Positions 41,674 through 50,896 are shown, counted from the stretch's first letter. The stretch is DNA of 64,000 bases from Streptomyces cacaoi (GCF_006539165.1 NZ_BJMM01000025.1:1-64000), one strand, 5' to 3'. A program made the numbers and translations. Notes: a model not told the origin generated them from the letters alone.

Positions 41674-42225
41674 CTACGCCTCGGCGCCGCCCTCGCCCTC
41701 GGCGGAGTCCGCGTCCTTCTCCAGACCGAACTGCTCCACCAGCCAGCGGTCGAACTCGATGGAGGCGCGCACCCAGCTGACCGTGCTGGAGACGAAGTGC
41801 TCCAGGGAGACGCCCGTGCCGATGAGCATCTGGGCCTCGCCGATGAGGCGGACCGTGCCGTCGTCATGGGTGTGGCTGTAGACCTTCGGCCACAGGGTGC
41901 GGCGGTTCCAGTCGTCGATGGCCTCCAGCAGCTTCGGCTTGTCGTCGATCGTGTGCGGACGGTCGTAGAACGTCCGCACGGAGAAGACCTGCTGGCTGCG
42001 CTCCTCCTCGCTGCCCGGCTCCTGCGGCCGGAACATGAAGTAGGTGCGGAACTCCTCCCACGGTGCGGCGAGGTCTCCCTCGTCGTCGACGACGTACTTC
42101 AGCTCCATCTGGTCGAGAAGCTGCTTCACCAGGTCCTGGTCCGGAACGACCGGGCCGGTCGGGCCCGTCTCCTCCGGCTCGGGCTGTCCCCCGAAGTTCG
42201 GGATCGAGGAGGGGTCGATGCTCAC
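41674..42225 (-). CDS. YbjN-domain protein
   Basis: This 183-aa acidic protein of the YbjN (CesT/type III chaperone-like) family has DQDLVKQLLDQMELKYVVDD, RTYFMFRPQEPGSEEE, FYDRPHTIDDKPKLLEAIDD, WNRRTLWPKVYSH and EAQMLIGTGVSLEHFV. Its function in Streptomyces is unknown; a small soluble regulatory or chaperone-type role is inferred from fold only. It ends about 30 bp from the terminator and lies downstream of clpB on the same strand, 103 bp away. Confidence 0.86.
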   Translation of the reverse strand: MSIDPSSIPNFGGQPEPEETGPTGPVVPDQDLVKQLLDQMELKYVVDDEGDLAAPWEEFRTYFMFRPQEPGSEEERSQQVFSVRTFYDRPHTIDDKPKLLEAIDDWNRRTLWPKVYSHTHDDGTVRLIGEAQMLIGTGVSLEHFVSSTVSWVRASIEFDRWLVEQFGLEKDADSAEGEGGAEA

Positions 42226-42328
42226 GTGGGTGTTCCCTTCATACGGCTGGCCGCCATCCTCCCGTACCGTCCCCCCGCGATGACAACCCTGCGGGTACCC
42301 GGCCCCCTCCGTTCACCCTTCGCCGGGC

Positions 42329-44959
42329 TCAGGCGGCCCGCTCGGGCTCGGCCGCCCCGACCATGAGTCCGTCCCAGCCGGTGACGTGATCCACCCGCAC
42401 CACGTCGCCGTCCCGCACCTCGCCGGAGAGGATCTCCCGGGCCAGCTGGTCGCCGATGGCCGTCTGCACCAGCCGGCGCAGCGGCCGGGCGCCGTACGCG
42501 GGGTCGTTCCCCTCGACGGCCAGCCACTCCAGCGCCGCGGGCGTCACATCGAGCGTCAGCCGGCGCTCGGCCAGCCGCGCCTGGAGGGCGTCGACCTGGA
42601 GCCGGGCGATGCTGCGCAGCTCGTCCCCGGCGAGCGCCGAGAAGACGACGAGGTCGTCGAGCCGGTTGAGGAACTCGGGCCGGAAGGCCGACCGGACGGC
42701 GGCGAGCACCTGCTCCCGCTTCTCGTCCTCCTTCTCCAGGGGGTCCATCAGGTACTGGCTGCCCAGGTTGGAGGTGAGGATGAGGATGGTGTTGCGGAAG
42801 TCGACGGTGCGGCCCTGGCCGTCGGTGAGCCGGCCGTCGTCGAGCACCTGGAGCAGCACGTCGAAGACGTCGTGGTGCGCCTTCTCCACCTCGTCCAGCA
42901 GGACGACGCTGTACGGGCGGCGCCGCACGGCCTCGGTGAGCTGGCCGCCCTCCTCGTAGCCGACGTAGCCGGGGGGCGCGCCCACCAGCCGGGCCACCGA
43001 GTGCTTCTCGCCGTACTCGCTCATGTCGATCCGGACCATGGCCCGCTCGTCGTCGAACAGGAAGTCGGCCAGCGCCTTGGCCAGCTCTGTCTTGCCGACA
43101 CCGGTGGGGCCGAGGAACAGGAAGGAGCCGGTGGGGCGGTTGGGGTCGGCGATGCCGGCGCGGGTGCGGCGCACCGCGTCGGAGACGGCGCGCACGGCCT
43201 GCGTCTGGCCGATCAGCCGCTTGCCCAGCTCGTCCTCCATGCGCAGCAGCTTCTGCGTCTCGCCCTCCAGGAGGCGCCCGGCGGGGATGCCCGTCCAAGA
43301 GGCGACGACGTCGGCGATGTCGTCCGAGCCGACCTCCTCCTTGACCATCTTGTCGCGGTTGCCGCGCTCCGCCGTCTCCTTCTTGGCCTCTTCCTCCTCC
43401 TCGGCGGCCTCCTCCAGCTCCCGCTCCAGGGCCGGGATCTCGCCGTAGAGCAGCTTGGACGCGGTGTCGAAGTCCCCGTCGCGCTGGGCGCGTTCGGCCT
43501 GGCCGTGCAGCTCGTCGAGGCGTTCCTTCAGCTCGCCGACGCGGTTGAGGCCCTGCTTCTCCTTCTCCCAGCGGGCGGTGAGGCCGCGCAGCTCCTCCTC
43601 CTTGTCGGCCAGCTCGCGGCGCAGCCGCTCCAGGCGTTCGACGGAGGCCGGGTCGGTCTCCTTGCCCAGCGCCAGCTCCTCCATCTTGAGCCGGTCCACC
43701 GAGCGCTGGAGTTCGTCGATCTCGACGGGCGAGGAGTCGATCTCCATCCGGAGCCGGGAGGCGGCCTCGTCCACGAGGTCGATCGCCTTGTCCGGCAGGA
43801 ACCGGGAGGTGATGTAGCGGTCGGAGAGCGTGGCGGCGGCGACCAGCGCGCTGTCGGAGATCTGCACCTTGTGGTGCGCCTCGTAGCGTCCCTTGAGCCC
43901 GCGGAGGATCGCGATGGAGTCCTCGACGGTGGGCTCGGCGACCAGCACCTGCTGGAAACGGCGCTCCAGCGCCGGGTCCTTCTCGATGCGCTCGCGGTAC
44001 TCGTCCAGCGTCGTCGCGCCGACCATGCGCAGCTCGCCGCGCGCCAGCATCGGCTTGAGCATGTTGCCCGCGTCCATCGCCGAGTCGCCGCCGGCGCCCG
44101 CGCCGACGACGGTGTGCAGCTCGTCGATGAAGGTGATGATCTGGCCCTCGCTCTCCTTGATCTCGGAGAGGACGGTCTTGAGGCGTTCCTCGAACTCGCC
44201 GCGGTACTTCGCGCCGGCCACCATCGCCCCCAGGTCGAGCGCCACCAGCCGCTTGTCCCGCAGCGACTCGGGCACGTCGCCCTTGACGACGCGCTGGGCC
44301 AGCCCCTCGACGACGGCGGTCTTGCCGACTCCGGGCTCGCCGATCAGCACCGGGTTGTTCTTGGTGCGCCGGGAGAGCACCTGGACGACGCGGCGGATCT
44401 CCTGGTCGCGCCCGATGACCGGGTCGAGCTTGCCCTCGCGGGCCGCGGCCGTCAGATCGGTGCCGAACTTCTCCAGCGCCTTGTAGGTGCCCTCCGGGTC
44501 GGGGGTGGTGACCCGGCGGCTGCCGCGCTGGGTCTGGAAGGCGTCCAGCAGCTTCTTGTCCGTCGCGCCCTGCTCGGCCAGCAGTTCACCGGTCTGCCCG
44601 CCCTTGGCGGCGAGGCCGATGAGCAGGTGCTCGGTGGAGACGAAGCTGTCGCCCAGCTCCTTGGCGCGCTGCGCGGCGTCCGCGACGACGGCCAGCAGCT
44701 CGCGGTCCGCCTGGGGCCGGGCGACCGTGGAGCCCTGGACGCTCGGGAGCGCGGCGAGCAGCCGTTCGGCCCCCGAGCGGAGGGCGGCCTGATCGGCCTC
44801 GACGGCGGCGACCAGGTCCTGGATGTTCTCGTTCTCCTCCCCCGTGAGCAGGGAGAGGAGCAGATGGGCCGGCGTGATGTCCGGGTGGCCGCCGGCGACG
44901 GCGCGCTCGTTGGCCGCGCTGATCGCGTCCCGGCTCCTGTTGGTCAGCTCCGCGTCCAC
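42329..44959 (-). CDS. clpB: ClpB disaggregase chaperone
   Basis: This 876-aa Hsp100 ATPase has two AAA+ modules: Walker A GEPGVGKT with Walker B region IITFIDELHTVVGAG, and GPTGVGKT with VVLLDEVEKAHHDV. An N-terminal Clp domain (NRSRDAISAANERAVAGGHP) and a long middle coiled coil (about residues 400-530) are present. It works with DnaK-DnaJ-GrpE to rescue aggregates. I chose GTG 44959 (VDAELTNRSRDA, as in other actinobacterial ClpB), with AAGGAG upstream; ATG 44989 would add 10 residues. A HAIR operator at 45032-45052 puts it under HspR. Confidence 0.97.
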   Translation of the reverse strand: MDAELTNRSRDAISAANERAVAGGHPDITPAHLLLSLLTGEENENIQDLVAAVEADQAALRSGAERLLAALPSVQGSTVARPQADRELLAVVADAAQRAKELGDSFVSTEHLLIGLAAKGGQTGELLAEQGATDKKLLDAFQTQRGSRRVTTPDPEGTYKALEKFGTDLTAAAREGKLDPVIGRDQEIRRVVQVLSRRTKNNPVLIGEPGVGKTAVVEGLAQRVVKGDVPESLRDKRLVALDLGAMVAGAKYRGEFEERLKTVLSEIKESEGQIITFIDELHTVVGAGAGGDSAMDAGNMLKPMLARGELRMVGATTLDEYRERIEKDPALERRFQQVLVAEPTVEDSIAILRGLKGRYEAHHKVQISDSALVAAATLSDRYITSRFLPDKAIDLVDEAASRLRMEIDSSPVEIDELQRSVDRLKMEELALGKETDPASVERLERLRRELADKEEELRGLTARWEKEKQGLNRVGELKERLDELHGQAERAQRDGDFDTASKLLYGEIPALERELEEAAEEEEEAKKETAERGNRDKMVKEEVGSDDIADVVASWTGIPAGRLLEGETQKLLRMEDELGKRLIGQTQAVRAVSDAVRRTRAGIADPNRPTGSFLFLGPTGVGKTELAKALADFLFDDERAMVRIDMSEYGEKHSVARLVGAPPGYVGYEEGGQLTEAVRRRPYSVVLLDEVEKAHHDVFDVLLQVLDDGRLTDGQGRTVDFRNTILILTSNLGSQYLMDPLEKEDEKREQVLAAVRSAFRPEFLNRLDDLVVFSALAGDELRSIARLQVDALQARLAERRLTLDVTPAALEWLAVEGNDPAYGARPLRRLVQTAIGDQLAREILSGEVRDGDVVRVDHVTGWDGLMVGAAEPERAA

Positions 44960-45288
44960 TGTCCTGCGCTCCTTCTCTGGCTTCGCCACCTACTGCTACT
45001 TGGCCTGCTTGCCATGGGTCGCCTGCAACAACTTGAGTCTACCGCACTCAATATGCTCAACCACCGGCCGCTCCCCGGTGTTCCCGCCCGGCACGACCGG
45101 TTTTCAGCCGTCGTGCCGGGGCCGGCAGCGGCTCCCGGACGACCCCGGCGACCCTTCGCACGGATGTACCCGGGCAGAATCCCGTGCGGAACCGCATCCG
45201 CTCAGCACCCCCGGGTGTCTCCCGTAGACGCACATCGACAGCGCCGCACCACGACAGCGGCACCAGCAAGGGGAGGGATCTCGACACT
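44960..45288. other. clpB / carboxypeptidase divergent region
   Basis: This region holds the HAIR site and the clpB promoter near 45000-45060; the other half carries the promoter of the secreted carboxypeptidase. No additional gene was seen. Confidence 0.6.
45032..45052 (-). promoter_or_regulatory. HAIR element (HspR operator) of clpB
   Basis: CTTGAGT, seven bases, then ACTCAAT: this matches the HAIR consensus CTTGAGT-N7-ACTCAAG except for the final base. It lies 73 bp upstream of the clpB start. Confidence 0.9.
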
Positions 45289-46206
45289 GTGAAGACCCGC
45301 ACCGCGAGAGCGCGCCGCGCCTCTGCTCTGCTCGTCACCACCGGAGCCGTCCTCGCGACGGGCGCGCTCAGCGCCCCCGCGCACGCGGCGGCCACCACCG
45401 CACCGGCCGCCGCCCCGGCAGCGGCGGCGAAGAAGCCGTCGATCGCCGCCAAGGGCGGCTACACGATGAAGAACGGCCGCACCACGTACAGCAAGGCGGC
45501 CGACACCCGCCGCTCCACCGGCTCGACGACGAAGATCATGACGGCCCGCGTGGTGCTCGCCCAGCCCAAGCTGAACCTGAACCGCAAGGTCAAGGTCCAG
45601 AAGGCGTACAGCGACTACATCGTCCGCAACACCGCCTCCTCGGCCCGGCTGATCGTCGGGGACAAGGTGACGGTCCGCCAGCTGCTGTACGGGATGATGC
45701 TGCCGTCCGGCTGCGACGCCGCCTACGCGCTCGCCGACACCTTCGGCAGCGGCTCGTCCCGCTCGGCCCGGGTCAAGTCCTTCATCGGCAAGATGAACGC
45801 CCAGGCCCGCACCCTCGGCCTGAAGAACACCCACTTCGACTCGTTCGACGGGATCGGGAAGGGCAAGAACTACTCCACCCCGCGCGACCTGACGAAGCTG
45901 GCAGCGGACGCCATGAAGAACTCCACGTTCCGCTCGGTCGTCGGAACCAGGTCGACGAAGCAGAAGGTCACCACCAAGAGCGGCGGCTACCGCTACATGA
46001 ACTGGTCGAACACCAACCCGCTGCTCGGCGCCTACAGCGGCACCACCGGTGTGAAGACCGGCTCCGGCCCCGAGGCCAAGTACTGCCTGGTGTTCGCCGC
46101 CACCCGCGGCGGCAAGACGGTCACCGGCACCGTCCTCGCCTCGACCTCCGCCGCCAAGCGGACGGCCGACGCCAAGAAGCTGCTCGGACACGCCTTCAGC
46201 GCGTAA
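45289..46206 (+). CDS. D-alanyl-D-alanine carboxypeptidase (S11 family)
   Basis: This 305-aa secreted penicillin-binding protein starts at GTG 45289 after GGGAGG. Signal peptide: KTRTARARRASALLVTTGAV, ending SAPAHAA. Catalytic motifs are SxxK in RSTGSTTKIMTARVV and KTG in TTGVKTGSGPEAKYC. The usual second motif SxN reads SGC (GMMLPSGCDAAYALADTF), a variant that I believe recurs in Streptomyces S11 proteins. It trims the terminal D-Ala from peptidoglycan side chains. It is monocistronic, facing the hspR end of the dnaK operon across a strong terminator. Confidence 0.92.
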   Translation: MKTRTARARRASALLVTTGAVLATGALSAPAHAAATTAPAAAPAAAAKKPSIAAKGGYTMKNGRTTYSKAADTRRSTGSTTKIMTARVVLAQPKLNLNRKVKVQKAYSDYIVRNTASSARLIVGDKVTVRQLLYGMMLPSGCDAAYALADTFGSGSSRSARVKSFIGKMNAQARTLGLKNTHFDSFDGIGKGKNYSTPRDLTKLAADAMKNSTFRSVVGTRSTKQKVTTKSGGYRYMNWSNTNPLLGAYSGTTGVKTGSGPEAKYCLVFAATRGGKTVTGTVLASTSAAKRTADAKKLLGHAFSA

Positions 46207-46219
46207 CCCCCGCCCGCCG

Positions 46220-46261
46220 GGCCGCCGTTCCCCGCGGTACGCACCACGGGGAACGGCGGCC
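46220..46261. terminator. Strong bidirectional terminator
   Basis: A perfect 15-bp stem (46220-46234 with 46247-46261, 12-nt loop) separates the convergent carboxypeptidase and hspR genes. Confidence 0.8.
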
Positions 46262-46308
46262 ACCGGGGTACGGGACGGCGGAAACGGAACCGCGCGCGGC
46301 CGGTCGCG

Positions 46309-46779
46309 TCAGTCGCGCGGCTTCGGCCGCCAGACGACCAGGGCGCTGGACTGCCGCACATCGTGGTACGGCACCAGATCCCGGCGGTAGGAGGCGTGCA
46401 CCTGCGCCTCGCGCTGCTGCATCGCCGCCGCCGCGCCCTCCACGGCCGAGGACAGCTCGGCCACCTGCTGCTTGAGCGCCGCGACCTGCTGCTCCAGCTC
46501 GATGATGCGCTTGATCCCGGCCAGATTGATGCCCTCGTCCTGGCTGAGCCGCTGCACCTCGCGGAGCAGCTCGATGTCGCGCGCCGAATAGCGGCGGCCC
46601 CGCCCCGCCGTGCGGTCCGGCGAGACGAGCCCCAGCCGGTCGTACTGCCGCAGCGTCTGCGGGTGCAGCCCCGAGAGCTGCGCGGCGACCGAGATGACGT
46701 AGACCGGCGACTCGTCGGTCAGCTCGTACGCCGCGGCACGTGCCGCGTGACCCCGCCTGCGTCCGTCCCGGCCATCCAC
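46309..46779 (-). CDS. hspR: HspR heat-shock repressor (MerR type)
   Basis: This 156-aa MerR-family repressor has the motif PVYVISVAAQLSGLHPQTLR, then QYDRLGLVSPDRTAGRGRRY, and a C-terminal coiled coil (RIIELEQQVAALKQQVAEL). HspR binds HAIR boxes and represses the dnaK operon and clpB, with DnaK as co-repressor. It is the last gene of the operon. The start GTG 46779 lies one base after the dnaJ stop. HAIR sites at 45032 and 50612 give both sides of the regulatory loop in this window. Confidence 0.97.
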   Translation of the reverse strand: MDGRDGRRRGHAARAAAYELTDESPVYVISVAAQLSGLHPQTLRQYDRLGLVSPDRTAGRGRRYSARDIELLREVQRLSQDEGINLAGIKRIIELEQQVAALKQQVAELSSAVEGAAAAMQQREAQVHASYRRDLVPYHDVRQSSALVVWRPKPRD

Positions 46780-46780
46780 G

Positions 46781-47974
46781 TCATTCTCCCTTCGCGGCCT
46801 TGAAGAGTGCCGCCCGCGGGTCCTCGCCCGCCGTCGCGTCCCGGTACGACTCCAGTGAGTCCCTTGCCTTGTCGTTCAGATCCCCGGGGACGGTCACCTC
46901 GACCGTCACCAGCAGATCGCCTCGCGTGCCGTCCTTGCGGACGGCCCCCTTGCCCCGCGCCCTCATGGTGCGCCCGGACGGTGTGCCGGCCGGGACCTTG
47001 AGCGTGACGGGCGGGCCGCCCAGCGTCGGTACCTTCACTTCACCACCGAGCGCCGCCTCCGGGAAGGTGACGGGCACCGTGACGGTGAGGTTGTCGCCCT
47101 TGCGCCCGAAGACGGGGTGCTTGTCGACGTGCACGACGACGTACAGATCGCCGTTCGGCCCGCCGCGCTCGCCCGGGGCGCCCTTGCCGCGCAGCCGGAT
47201 GCGCTGCCCGTCGCTCACACCGGCGGGGATGCGCACCTGCATCGTCCGCGAACTCGTCGCCCGGCCCGAGCCCTTGCAGGTCTCGCACGGGTCCTGCGCG
47301 ATCAGACCGCGGCCCTTGCAGTCCACGCACGGATCGGTCAGCGAGAAGCCGCCGCCCGCGCCGCGCGAGACCTGCCCGGTGCCCACACACGTGGGGCACA
47401 CCCGCGGCGAGCCGTTCTTGTCGCCCGTGCCCGAGCAGTCCTTGCAGGCCGCGCTGGAGGACATGCGCAGCGGGACGGTCGCGCCGTCCACGGCCTCGGT
47501 GAAGCTCAGCGTCACCTCGGACTCGATGTCCTGGCCGCGGCGCGGCTGGGTGCGGGTGCCGGCGCCGCCGCGGTTGAACAGGCCGCCGAAGACGTCGCCG
47601 AGCCCGCCGCCGAAGCCGCCGGCCCCGCCGCCGCCCGTGCCGCCCCCGCCGGGGGCGCCGCCGAACAGGTCGCTCAGGTCGAAGTTGAACGACCCGCCGC
47701 CCGGCCCGCCGGCGCCGCCCGGCCGGAAACCACCGTTGCCGAACAGGGCGCGCGCCTCGTCGTACTCCTTGCGCCGCTTCGGGTCGCCGAGCACGTCGTA
47801 CGCCTCGGAGGCGTCCTTGAAGCGCTCCTCCGCCTTCGGGTCACCGGCGTTGGCGTCCGGGTGGTTCTCCCGGGCCAGCTTGCGGTACGCCTTCTTGATC
47901 TCGGCTTCGGTCGCGTCCTTGGGGACGCCGAGGACCTTGTAGTAGTCCTTCTCGATGAAGTCCTTGGTGCTCAT
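46781..47974 (-). CDS. dnaJ: DnaJ co-chaperone
   Basis: This 397-aa class A DnaJ has a J domain (DYYKVLGVPKDATEAEIKKA, with HPD in ARENHPDANAGD) and a Gly/Phe-rich region (about 80-140). Four zinc-binding repeats follow (CKDCSGTG, CPTCVGTG, CVDCKGRG, CETCKGSG), then C-terminal substrate-binding domains. It stimulates DnaK ATPase and delivers clients. It lies third in the dnaK-grpE-dnaJ-hspR operon, 27 bp after grpE. Confidence 0.97.
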   Translation of the reverse strand: MSTKDFIEKDYYKVLGVPKDATEAEIKKAYRKLARENHPDANAGDPKAEERFKDASEAYDVLGDPKRRKEYDEARALFGNGGFRPGGAGGPGGGSFNFDLSDLFGGAPGGGGTGGGGAGGFGGGLGDVFGGLFNRGGAGTRTQPRRGQDIESEVTLSFTEAVDGATVPLRMSSSAACKDCSGTGDKNGSPRVCPTCVGTGQVSRGAGGGFSLTDPCVDCKGRGLIAQDPCETCKGSGRATSSRTMQVRIPAGVSDGQRIRLRGKGAPGERGGPNGDLYVVVHVDKHPVFGRKGDNLTVTVPVTFPEAALGGEVKVPTLGGPPVTLKVPAGTPSGRTMRARGKGAVRKDGTRGDLLVTVEVTVPGDLNDKARDSLESYRDATAGEDPRAALFKAAKGE

Positions 47975-48001
47975 CCTCGACGTCCCTCCTCCCGGCCTCG
48001 G

Positions 48002-48712
48002 TCAGGCCTCGTCCGGGCCACCGTTCTCCTCTTCAGCTGCCCCGTCGCCCGGCTCGCCCTTGCCGGAACCCGGCTGCGGCTCGGCGACACCGACCCGCGC
48101 GGGGCGGATCGTCCGCTCGCCGATCCGGTACCCGGGCTGCAAGATCTGCACGCACGTGGTCTCCGTGACATCGGGCGAGTAGGAGTGCATGAGCGCCTCG
48201 TGGACCGTCGGGTCGAAGGGCTCGCCCTCCTTGCCGAACTGCATCAGGCCCATCTTCGCGACGACCGTCTCCAGCGACTCGGCCACCGACTTGAAGCCGC
48301 CGACCAGTTCGCCGTGGTCCCGCGCACGCCCGATGTCGTCCAGCACCGGCAGCAGTTCGGTCAGCAGATTCGCGACGGCGATCTCCTTGACCGCCGCACG
48401 GTCCCGCTCGACCCTGCGGCGGTAGTTCTGGAACTCCGCCTGGAGCCGCTGCAGATCCTGCGTCCGCTCGTTCAGCGCCGTGCGCAGCTGATCCGGGTCG
48501 CCGGGGGTCTCCCCGCCGTCCTTCGCCGCGCCGTCGGCACCGGCCTGCTCATCCTGCTCGTGCTGCATGTCCCGCGCCGTGTCCGCATCGTGCTCGTCGT
48601 TGTCCCCGGCCGGGGCGCCGGCCGCCGCCTCCTGCTCGGAGGCGGGGGCCGGCTCGGTGGCGTCGGCGGGGACGTCGGGCTTCTGCTCGAAGCCCGGGGT
48701 CTCCTCCGTCAC
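48002..48712 (-). CDS. grpE: GrpE nucleotide-exchange factor
   Basis: This 236-aa protein has a long acidic, disordered N-terminus (~75 residues), a helical stalk (LNERTQDLQRLQAEFQNYRR) and the beta domain ending in LQPGYRIGERTIRPARVGVA. It drives ADP/ATP exchange on DnaK. The start GTG 48712 overlaps the dnaK stop by four bases (GTGA), so translation is coupled to dnaK. Confidence 0.97.
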   Translation of the reverse strand: MTEETPGFEQKPDVPADATEPAPASEQEAAAGAPAGDNDEHDADTARDMQHEQDEQAGADGAAKDGGETPGDPDQLRTALNERTQDLQRLQAEFQNYRRRVERDRAAVKEIAVANLLTELLPVLDDIGRARDHGELVGGFKSVAESLETVVAKMGLMQFGKEGEPFDPTVHEALMHSYSPDVTETTCVQILQPGYRIGERTIRPARVGVAEPQPGSGKGEPGDGAAEEENGGPDEA

Positions 48713-50589
48713 GCCGCACCACCCTTGGGCTTCTGCTGGTCGTCGTCGACGATCTCGGCGTCGACGACGTCGTCCTCGCCGCCGCCCTCGGCCTTCGCAC
48801 CGCCGGCCTCGGCACCGCCGGCCGCGGCACCCGCCTCGGCGCCGCCCTGGGCCTGCTGTGCGTCGGCGTACATGGCCTGGCCGAGCTTCTGGCTGGTGGC
48901 CGCGACCTTCTCGGACGCCTCGCGGATGGCCGCGGTGTCCTCGCCCTTCAGCTTCTCCTTGAGGTCGTTGACCGCGGTCTCGACCTCCGTCTTCGTCTCC
49001 GCCGGGACCTTCTCCTCGTTGTCCTTGAGGAACTTCTCGGTGGTGTAGACGAGCTGCTCGGCCTGGTTGCGCGTCTCCGCGGACTCACGGCGCTTGGCGT
49101 CCTCGTCCGCGTACTGCTCGGCCTCGCGCATCATGCGCTCGATGTCTTCCTTCGGCAGGCTGGAGCCGCCGGTGACCTGCATCTTCTGTTCCTTGCCCGT
49201 GCCCAGGTCCTTCGCGGACACGTGCATGATGCCGTTCGCGTCGATGTCGAAGGTGACCTCGATCTGCGGCACGTTGCGCGGCGCCGGGGGCAGGCCGGTC
49301 AGCTCGAACATGCCGAGCTTCTTGTTGTAGGCGGCGATCTCCCGCTCGCCCTGGAAGACCTGGATCTGCACCGACGGCTGGTTGTCCTCGGCCGTGGTGA
49401 AGGTCTCCGAACGCTTCGTCGGAATCGTGGTGTTGCGCTCGATGAGCTTGGTCATGATGCCGCCCTTGGTCTCGATGCCGAGGGACAGCGGGGTGACGTC
49501 CAGCAGCAGGACGTCCTTGACCTCGCCCTTGAGGACACCGGCCTGGAGCGAGGCGCCGATCGCGACGACCTCGTCCGGGTTGACGCCCTTGTTGGCCTCC
49601 TTGCCGCCGGTCAGCTCCTTGACCAGCTCGGCGACGGCCGGCATACGCGTCGAACCGCCGACGAGGACCACGTGGTCGATCTCGCTCAGCTGGACGCCCG
49701 CGTCCTTGATGACGTTGTGGAACGGCGTCTTGCAGCGCTCCAGCAGATCCTGCGTCAGCTGCTGGAACTGCGCCCGGGTCAGCTTCTCGTCCAGGTGCAG
49801 CGGGCCCTCGGCGGAAGCGGTGATGTAGGGCAGGTTGATCGTCGTCTCGGTGGACGAGGACAGCTCGATCTTCGCCTTCTCCGCGGCCTCGCGCAGCCGC
49901 TGGAGGGCCATCTTGTCCTTGGAGAGGTCCACGCCGTGACCGGACTGGAACTGCTTGACCAGGTAGTCGACGACGCGCTGGTCCCAGTCGTCACCACCGA
50001 GCTGGTTGTCACCGTTGGTGGCCTTCACCTCGACGACACCGTCGCCGATCTCCAGCAGCGAGACGTCGAACGTACCGCCACCGAGGTCGAAGACCAGGAT
50101 CGTCTGGTCCTCCTTCTCCAGGCCGTACGCCAGCGCCGCAGCGGTCGGCTCGTTGACGATGCGCAGGACGTTGAGGCCCGCGATCTCGCCGGCCTCCTTC
50201 GTCGACTGGCGCTCCGCGTCGTTGAAGTACGCCGGGACGGTGATCACCGCGTCGGTGACCTTCTCGCCCAGGTAGGACTCGGCGTCCCGCTTCAGCTTCT
50301 GGAGCACGAACGCGCTGATCTGCTGCGGGTTGAACTCCTTCTCGTCGATACCGATCTTCCAGTCGGTACCCATGTGCCGCTTGACCGACCGGATGGTGCG
50401 GTCCACGTTGGTGACTGCCTGCCGCTTGGCGACCTCGCCGACGAGGACCTCGCCGTTCTTCGCGAAGGCCACGACGGACGGCGTGGTCCTGGCGCCCTCG
50501 GCGTTGGTGATGACGGTGGGCTCACCGCCTTCGAGAACACTGACGACGGAGTTCGTCGTACCCAGGTCGATGCCGACCGCACGAGCCAT
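48709..50589 (-). CDS. dnaK: DnaK (Hsp70) chaperone
   Basis: This 626-aa Hsp70 has the N-terminal ATPase motifs GIDLGTTNSVVSVLEGGEP, IVNEPTAAALAYGL, LVFDLGGGTFDVSLLEIG and VLVGGSTRMPAV. A substrate-binding domain follows (DVTPLSLGIETKGGIMTKLI) and an Ala/Gly/Glu-rich lid tail ending DVVDAEIVDDD. ATG 50589 gives MARAVGIDLGTTNS; an in-frame ATG 42 nt upstream lacks homology. It leads dnaK-grpE-dnaJ-hspR and also acts as HspR co-repressor. HAIR boxes lie at 50612 and, weaker, at 50664. Confidence 0.98.
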   Translation of the reverse strand: MARAVGIDLGTTNSVVSVLEGGEPTVITNAEGARTTPSVVAFAKNGEVLVGEVAKRQAVTNVDRTIRSVKRHMGTDWKIGIDEKEFNPQQISAFVLQKLKRDAESYLGEKVTDAVITVPAYFNDAERQSTKEAGEIAGLNVLRIVNEPTAAALAYGLEKEDQTILVFDLGGGTFDVSLLEIGDGVVEVKATNGDNQLGGDDWDQRVVDYLVKQFQSGHGVDLSKDKMALQRLREAAEKAKIELSSSTETTINLPYITASAEGPLHLDEKLTRAQFQQLTQDLLERCKTPFHNVIKDAGVQLSEIDHVVLVGGSTRMPAVAELVKELTGGKEANKGVNPDEVVAIGASLQAGVLKGEVKDVLLLDVTPLSLGIETKGGIMTKLIERNTTIPTKRSETFTTAEDNQPSVQIQVFQGEREIAAYNKKLGMFELTGLPPAPRNVPQIEVTFDIDANGIMHVSAKDLGTGKEQKMQVTGGSSLPKEDIERMMREAEQYADEDAKRRESAETRNQAEQLVYTTEKFLKDNEEKVPAETKTEVETAVNDLKEKLKGEDTAAIREASEKVAATSQKLGQAMYADAQQAQGGAEAGAAAGGAEAGGAKAEGGGEDDVVDAEIVDDDQQKPKGGAA

Positions 50590-50611
50590 TTCGGGTTCCT
50601 CCAGCTGATGT

Positions 50612-50632
50612 CTTGAGTGAAGCTGACTCAAG
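50612..50632 (-). promoter_or_regulatory. HAIR element (HspR operator) of the dnaK operon
   Basis: CTTGAGT-N7-ACTCAAG is an exact match to the HAIR consensus, 23 bp upstream of the dnaK start. Confidence 0.95.
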
Positions 50633-50663
50633 CGTGCCTCACCTTTCGCGCCGCGTCAAAAAG

Positions 50664-50684
50664 CCTGAGCGAAGTCGGCTCAAC
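50664..50684 (-). promoter_or_regulatory. Second, degenerate HAIR element
   Basis: CCTGAGC-N7-GCTCAAC keeps 7-7-7 spacing and five of seven consensus bases in each arm. It is 52 bp upstream of the perfect HAIR. Multiple HAIR repeats are known in the S. coelicolor dnaK promoter region. Confidence 0.65.
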
Positions 50685-50850
50685 CTGACTGCTGGCGCCT
50701 CGCGCATGCCCCGGCGGACGGGCGCCCGCGGGCACCGACGGACACAGGGAGGCCGCAGCGGAAGAAGAACGGCCCGGGGAGGCACAAATCACCGGGGTTC
50801 GCGGTACAGCGCGCTGCACGGAGTGGGTAGTCTCATACGGACTGGATAAG

Positions 50851-50865
50851 TTACCGCTTAGTAAG
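50851..50865. promoter_or_regulatory. TTAC-GTAA palindrome before the etfD-like gene
   Basis: TTAC (50851-50854) and GTAA (50861-50864) flank six bases, with CTTAGTAAG at 50857-50865, 32 bp before the start codon. This has the appearance of a TetR-type operator. A similar motif precedes the esterase gene at 57748. Confidence 0.4.
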
Positions 50866-50896
50866 AGATGCACCCGCAGGCCCGAGGAGCTCCGCC

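Larger units (their letters stand above)
50590..50896. other. dnaK / etfD-like divergent regulatory region
   Basis: This region carries the HAIR boxes on the dnaK side. On the etfD side is an AT-rich stretch (50841-50867) containing TTAC-CGCTTA-GTAA, overlapping the palindrome CTTAGTAAG. No extra gene was seen. Confidence 0.6.

Noticed and set aside
42386..45292. 968-aa plus-strand frame opposite clpB
   Set aside because: It is antisense to a complete, conserved clpB; high GC at third positions of clpB leaves this frame open by chance. Its Gly/Leu/Arg/Val/Asp-rich sequence has no domain.
46990..47700. Plus-strand Ala/Arg-rich frames opposite dnaJ
   Set aside because: They are antisense to the four-Cys zinc region of dnaJ, with no domain or start context.
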